Source of the DNA: Aurantiochytrium sp. KH105
Taxonomy: Eukaryota; Sar; Bigyra; Thraustochytrida; Thraustochytriidae
Direction of reading: 5' to 3'
Assembly (NCBI GenBank): GCA_003116975.1
Contig: BGKB01000135.1
Coordinates: 62,001-126,000, forward strand
Length of the DNA stretch: 64,000 nt
Position numbers and translations under genes: made by a program. Each line of letters starts with the position of its first letter. Positions within the stretch are counted from its first letter, which is position 1. Below are positions 60,068 through 64,000 of the stretch, one piece after another. Under the pieces are notes generated by a model that did not search any database, was not told the DNA's origin, and saw only the letters and a list, made by a program, of their open reading frames with translations.

Positions 60068-60596
60068 TTTTACTTCGCGTTTTCTTCTTCGCAAGCTCGG
60101 TGTGCAGCGTCTTGGTGCCAGGCAGCCAGCAAGTCAGTAAGCCAGCACGCTCTTGCGAGACTTTTCTTAGCTTCCACTTAACCTGAAAGGCATTGTAATA
60201 TGGATATGATGATACTCTTTTCGAGTTAGTCCGAATCTTTGGAACGAGGGACGAAATGCAGAGTAAAAGAATGTCACAAAGGACTTGGAACTTCGCAATG
60301 GATGCTTCTCTAGATGCTTGCTTGCAATGGCGGTGACATATGAGACAGCGAGGTCATCGAAGTTCATCAAGCCATTAGAACTACTTGCCTTCAATTTCCA
60401 AGAGAGGAAAAAGAAGAAAAAAATGATCGTGAATCAAATCAGTCTCAATGTTAAAAAAGGGAATCAAACATTCAGCTGTCGATCACAAGAAGTGTACGAG
60501 GCCGAATAAAGATGCCATTGTCCTTTTAGTGCTATTGTCGTCGTCGTTATTGTTGCTTTTGTCGCTGCAGCAGCTGCTGCTGATCGAAAAGACTTT
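59832..60596. other. Convergent 3' region with (TC)n
   Basis: Two facing 3' untranslated regions, AT-richer than average. No gene seen. A (TC)n run lies at 60027-60064. Confidence 0.5.
60027..60064. repeat. (TC)n dinucleotide repeat
   Basis: Nineteen or so uninterrupted TC units. Confidence 0.9.
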
Positions 60597-61988
60597 TTAG
60601 TTGCCCATCCACGAGGTGGTGCGGAAGTTCTCGCCAGCGTACGAGGAGCGGCCAGCGAGCTCCTCCTCAATGCGGAGAAGCTGGTTGTACTTGGCGTTAC
60701 GGTCCGAGCGAGCGGGGGCGCCGGTCTTGATCTGGCCGGTGCAGAGACCAACGGCGAGGTCGGCAATGGTCGAGTCCTCGGTCTCACCCGAGCGGTGCGA
60801 GGTCATGACACCCCAGCCAGCCTGCTTGGCCATCTTGACGGCCTCAATACTCTCCGAGATGGAACCAATCTGGTTCACCTTGAGGAGGAGGGCGTTGCAC
60901 GACTTCTCGGCAATGGCCTTCTTGATCTTCTCCGGGTTGGTGCAGAGAAGATCGTCACCGACAATCTGGAGCTCCGAGAGCGAAGCGGTGGTCTGCTTCC
61001 AGTCCTCCCAGGCGTCCTGGTCCATGGGGTCCTCAATGGTCATGATGGGGAAGTTGTCGGCGAGGTCGCGGTAGTACGCGATGAGCTTCTCGGGCGAGAG
61101 CACGTTGGCCGGGTCCTTGTCCTCGTTAAAGTGGTCGAGGTCGTACGAGCCCTTTTGCGCGCCGTCAGTGACGTAGAACTCGGAGCTGGCCACATCGAGA
61201 CCGACCTTGACGCGGCCCGAGTAGCCAGCCTTGTCGACGGCCTCCATGAGGAGCTCGAGACCACCCTTGGCGTCGCAGGGAGGGCCAAAGCCGCCCTCGT
61301 CACCAATGAGGGTCGCGTCACCGCCGTACTTGGACTTGATGACCTTCTTGAGGTTGTGATAGCACTCGGCGCCAATCTGCATGGCGTGCGCGAACGAGTC
61401 GGCGCCCGTGGGGATCATAAAGAACTCCTGGAAGGCGAGGGGGTTGCCGGCGTGCGAGCCACCGTTGATGACGTTGAGCATGACCGTGGGCATGACAAAG
61501 TCCTTTTGGGTGTTGCCGGCGAGGTCCGCAAAGTGCTGGTACAGGGGCACCTTCTTGGACGCGGCACCGGCCTTGGCGGCGGCCATACTCACGGCGAGGA
61601 TGGCGTTGGCGCCCAGACGGCCCTTGTTCTTGGTGCCGTCGAGGGCGATCATGGCCTCGTCGATCTTGGCCTGGTCCGTCACGTCCATGCCCTTGACCTT
61701 GTCGGCGATCTCGGTGTTGGCGTTCTCGACGGCCTTGAGCACGCCCTTGCCCATGTAGCGGTCGCCGCCGTCGCGGAGCTCGACGGCCTCATGGATGCCG
61801 GTGGAGGCGCCGCTCGGCACGATGGCGCGGAAGAGGCCGTCCTCGGTCGTGAGGTCCACCTCCACGGTCGGGTTGCCGCGCGAGTCGAGCACCTCGCGAG
61901 CGCGGATGCCCGTCACGGTCGACGCCTGGCGAGCGCTCTGCGCCGCCGCCGACATGGCGCGCCGGCTCACAATCTGGGGGGCGAACAT
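60597..61988 (-). CDS. ENO: Enolase, probably mitochondrial
   Basis: Phosphopyruvate hydratase converts 2-phosphoglycerate to phosphoenolpyruvate. 463 residues, about 25-30 more than cytosolic enolases. The extra N-terminus ([20 protein letters not shown]) is Arg/Ala/Ser-rich without acids, like a mitochondrial presequence, and the family core begins at [20 protein letters not shown]. The active-site blocks are intact: [53 protein letters not shown] (Lys) and [10 protein letters not shown] (His). Stramenopiles are known to keep a payoff-phase branch of glycolysis in mitochondria, which fits. Very regular codon use suggests high expression. ATG 61988 is the first in frame. Confidence 0.93.
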   Translation of the reverse strand: MFAPQIVSRRAMSAAAQSARQASTVTGIRAREVLDSRGNPTVEVDLTTEDGLFRAIVPSGASTGIHEAVELRDGGDRYMGKGVLKAVENANTEIADKVKGMDVTDQAKIDEAMIALDGTKNKGRLGANAILAVSMAAAKAGAASKKVPLYQHFADLAGNTQKDFVMPTVMLNVINGGSHAGNPLAFQEFFMIPTGADSFAHAMQIGAECYHNLKKVIKSKYGGDATLIGDEGGFGPPCDAKGGLELLMEAVDKAGYSGRVKVGLDVASSEFYVTDGAQKGSYDLDHFNEDKDPANVLSPEKLIAYYRDLADNFPIMTIEDPMDQDAWEDWKQTTASLSELQIVGDDLLCTNPEKIKKAIAEKSCNALLLKVNQIGSISESIEAVKMAKQAGWGVMTSHRSGETEDSTIADLAVGLCTGQIKTGAPARSDRNAKYNQLLRIEEELAGRSSYAGENFRTTSWMGN

Positions 61989-62457
61989 CTTGCTTGCGTG
62001 CTTGCTTGCCTACTAGCTTGCTTGCTTGCTTTGCTTTGCTTGGATTGGGATCTGTCTCGCTGCTGCTGCTGCTGCTGCTGCTACGTTGCGTCCGTAACAA
62101 AAAGCGAGTCCGGTGGCCACACCCATTCGTCGTCCGTCAGTCAGTCAGTCAATCAGTCCATCAACCACACTGCTCGTGCCTTGCCACAGCGCCACGCAAC
62201 TACTACGCCAAGCCACACTTCGCCTCGCCTCGCCGCCCGCGTCGTCGCCTTCTTTCACGGGACAAAGAGACGCAGTCGACCACAAATCGTCCGCTCGGCC
62301 TGCCTGCGTCACCGCCGCTCCCGCCCTCGTTCGTCGCCCTGCTCGCTCGCCCGCCCGCGCTTCCCGCGCCGTCTCTGCCTCCCTCCCCTTTTCCCCACCC
62401 GCGTGCACGGACACACGCCCGCGCTGCTCGCCGCTGGAGCGCGCCGTGTGCGCCTCC

Positions 62458-62530
62458 TCGAGGTCGTCTTCGAGGTCGTCTTCGAGGTCGTCTTCGAGGT
62501 CGAGGTCGAGGTCGAGCTCGTCTTCGAGAC
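62458..62530. repeat. (GAGGTCGTCTTC)n minisatellite
   Basis: 12-bp units, three full copies plus GAGGTC half-units. Confidence 0.8.
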
Positions 62531-62878
62531 CGAGACCGCGCTTGAAGCGGCCCCGCGCCGAGACCAAGGGCCAGAGCCCTCGGGCAGCGCGAGCGGCATC
62601 CGTCGGGCGAGCGCGGGCCCGGCGGCGACGAGGCGCCGAGGGCGCAGGAGGATTGCCGGGGGCTGCGAGCAGGAAGCAAGTTTTTGTCTGCCTGCGTGCG
62701 TGCTCTTGGCGTGCGTGTCCAGCAGCAGGCACCGGCGGGCCCGAGATGCGGCGCGGCCGCGACGACGGGCGCCCCGCCTCGACAGCCCGTCACCCTCGCG
62801 CGGCCTGCGCCGGGAGGGAGGCGCGGGCGGCGGCGAGGCCGCTGCGCTTCGAGCCGACCGCCATGCCCGGCATTCGTA

Positions 62879-62911
62879 TCCATCCATCCATCCATCCATC
62901 CATCCATCCAC
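62879..62911. repeat. (CATC)n microsatellite
   Basis: Eight CATC units. Confidence 0.9.
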
Positions 62912-63291
62912 CGTCTGATCTATCCGGCCACGCTTGCACGCGCGCCGCGCCGCGAGGCGAGGCGAGGCGAGGCGGGGATGCTGGGGCGAGCGGCGGGGCA
63001 AGCGCGCGTCCGCGCGGGCGGGCGGGCGGGAGCGGCGAGGGCAAGATCGAGGGCACGTACCTTGCGATTAGGATTTGCGTGTCGGCAGCAGAGCAGCGCA
63101 GCGCAGAGCAGAAGGAGCAGGGTAGGCCTCGCTAGCCTGCTGCTAGCAGTTTGGTGAACTAGTGTGGAGCAGCGCGGACGCAGGAAAGCAGTGGCTGCCA
63201 GCAGTGCAAGCAAGGCCGCAACAAAAAAGCGCCCAAAGTTGGATCCTAGGGCAGAGAGCTTGCTTTGTAGGGACTGGATGTCCAGGCAGGG

Positions 63292-63405
63292 ATGGACAAC
63301 AACGAAAAGAGGGAGGACTCTGGAGATGGGGACGACTCGGATGTCGTCATGTCGTGGATGACGGATGCTCTTCCTATTCTAGAGGAGGAGGAAAGGGCAA
63401 GATGA
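63292..63405 (+). CDS. Possible 37-residue acidic ORF or first exon
   Basis: ATG 63292 in strong context (GGGATGG) opens a short acidic frame (MDNNEKREDSGDGDD..., then SWMTDALPILEEEE) ending TGA 63403-63405. The composition is unlike the repeat-derived frames around it. It could be a small protein or the first exon of a gene that continues beyond the window. No family recognised. Confidence 0.3.
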   Translation: MDNNEKREDSGDGDDSDVVMSWMTDALPILEEEERAR

Positions 63406-63818
63406 TCGAAGCCTCGACGCTTATTGTTATGTTATATGCAAGCATCATCCAGCAGAGCAGAGGGCCGCTTGCATCACCGCATCTGCATCTGCACCTGCGC
63501 TGCTCGCTCGCTCGCACGCACGCACATGCATCCCTCGACCCCTCCACCCCCCATACAGTCCGCGTGCCGCTGCCGGCCGAGCGCGGCGACGTCATCCCCG
63601 TGAGCGTCCCCCTGAAATGCCCCCGCGGCGCTCCTCGCGAGCACCTCTCTTATCCCCGGAGCGGCGCTCGCCCGCTGGCATCCGCAGCCGCACGCACACG
63701 CCGGCCTTTTTTCCGGCCTTGCTCTATCTCTCGTGCTTCCCGCGGTCGCTGGCCACGTGGAAGAGAAAGATCCCTTGGCCGCGTCCCAGCGCCGTCGTTC
63801 GCCGTATCAATCCTCGGA

Positions 63819-63916
63819 ATGCGGCTGCCACGGTGGCACGCCGCGGCAGACCCGAGGCGGCGCGAGGCGGACGCGGGCGGCGCGCGCGCGCGGGGCATCG
63901 CGGCGCTCGCGCTGGC

Positions 63917-63947
<31 letters not shown>

Positions 63948-64000
63948 GCGAGGGCGGGCGGCACTGGCGGCATTGGCGGCATTGGCGGCGTTGGCGTTGG
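63819..64000 (+). CDS. Possible N-terminus of a gene running off the right edge
   Basis: ATG 63819 opens a frame that does not close before the window end. It reads as a basic stretch followed by an Ala/Leu run (IAALALAALAALAAALAA) and Gly/Ile repeats, like a signal peptide. The same bases are a GCGCTGG/GGCATT simple repeat, so this may be chance. Confidence 0.2.

Larger units (their letters stand above)
61989..63291. other. Upstream region of enolase, simple repeats
   Basis: A GCTT/CTTG array directly upstream of the enolase ATG (about 61990-62040), a GAGGTCGTCTTC repeat (62458-62530) and a CATC array (62879-62911). The long frames here are Arg/Ala-rich and overlap on both strands; I take none as a gene. 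Confidence 0.5.

Noticed and set aside
60795-62918. Long forward frame opposite enolase (707 codons)
   Set aside because: Val/Leu/Gly/Asp antisense reading of biased enolase codons, then simple repeats.
1-64000. tRNA, rRNA, CRISPR, transposon or retroelement signatures
   Set aside because: I saw no convincing tRNA box B, rRNA core, spaced direct-repeat array, transposase or reverse transcriptase motifs; a covariance-model or profile search would be needed to exclude weak cases.

Overview
The window looks like nuclear DNA of a stramenopile protist, most likely a thraustochytrid (Labyrinthulea). That is inference. The supporting signs are long, mostly intronless, GC-rich reading frames; sparse short introns (GT...AG with CTRAC-like branch sites); AATAAA poly(A) signals; intergenic DNA full of tetranucleotide arrays; an AP2-domain regulator outside plants; tandem Cys/His fingers of the WRKY19-like type; and an enolase with a mitochondrial-looking presequence. 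There are no prokaryotic operons, CRISPR arrays, rRNA genes or recognisable transposons.

Layout. 1-725: 3' end of an ankyrin gene whose frame appears to change near its end. 1.99-4.13 kb: propionyl-CoA carboxylase alpha chain. 5.91-7.16 kb: Cdc14 phosphatase. 7.4-15.7 kb, reverse strand: an unknown basic protein, a two-exon membrane-anchored short-chain dehydrogenase and a 1,680-residue TPR protein. This TPR gene diverges from a membrane or secreted ankyrin protein (15.9-18.8 kb) across about 200 bp. 19.1-20.7 kb: a SANT-like/BAH-like chromatin protein with a Lys/Pro hexapeptide repeat, overlapping tail to tail by 20 bp with a 2,092-residue cell-surface-type protein (EGF-like, Calx-beta, three PA14, several filamin-type repeats; to 27.0 kb). 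27.0-27.6 kb holds two short coding stretches. 27.8-29.8 kb: a Mn-type cation diffusion facilitator. 30.86-31.23 kb: a spliced gene for mitochondrial ribosomal protein bL33. 31.5-34.9 kb: an unknown 1,149-residue protein. 35.8-37.3 kb: a PRISE-like (progesterone 5-beta-reductase family) reductase. 37.9-39.4 kb: flotillin, with its first codons on a 17-nt exon.

Flotillin is followed by an AT-rich tandem array (seven units of about 140 bp) that abuts the last exon of an unknown reverse-strand gene. From about 41.2 to 52.3 kb I see no convincing gene: GC-rich DNA crowded with simple repeats. After it come an AP2-domain regulator (52.5-53.5 kb), a type II membrane protein (54.4-55.8 kb), an unresolved bidirectional coding-like stretch, a small multipass membrane protein (56.8-57.5 kb), a WRKY19-like zinc-finger protein (58.9-59.8 kb) and enolase (60.6-62.0 kb). 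The last 2 kb is mostly simple-sequence DNA.

Functionally this is a mixed housekeeping neighbourhood, not a pathway cluster. Two genes are mitochondrial by sequence (PCCA, bL33) and enolase probably is. Others concern the membrane and cell surface (flotillin, PA14/filamin protein, CDF transporter), chromatin and transcription (SANT/BAH, AP2, zinc fingers) and cell-cycle control (Cdc14). Several real genes have a first exon of only 3-6 codons, so single-exon reading misses their starts or misses the gene altogether.
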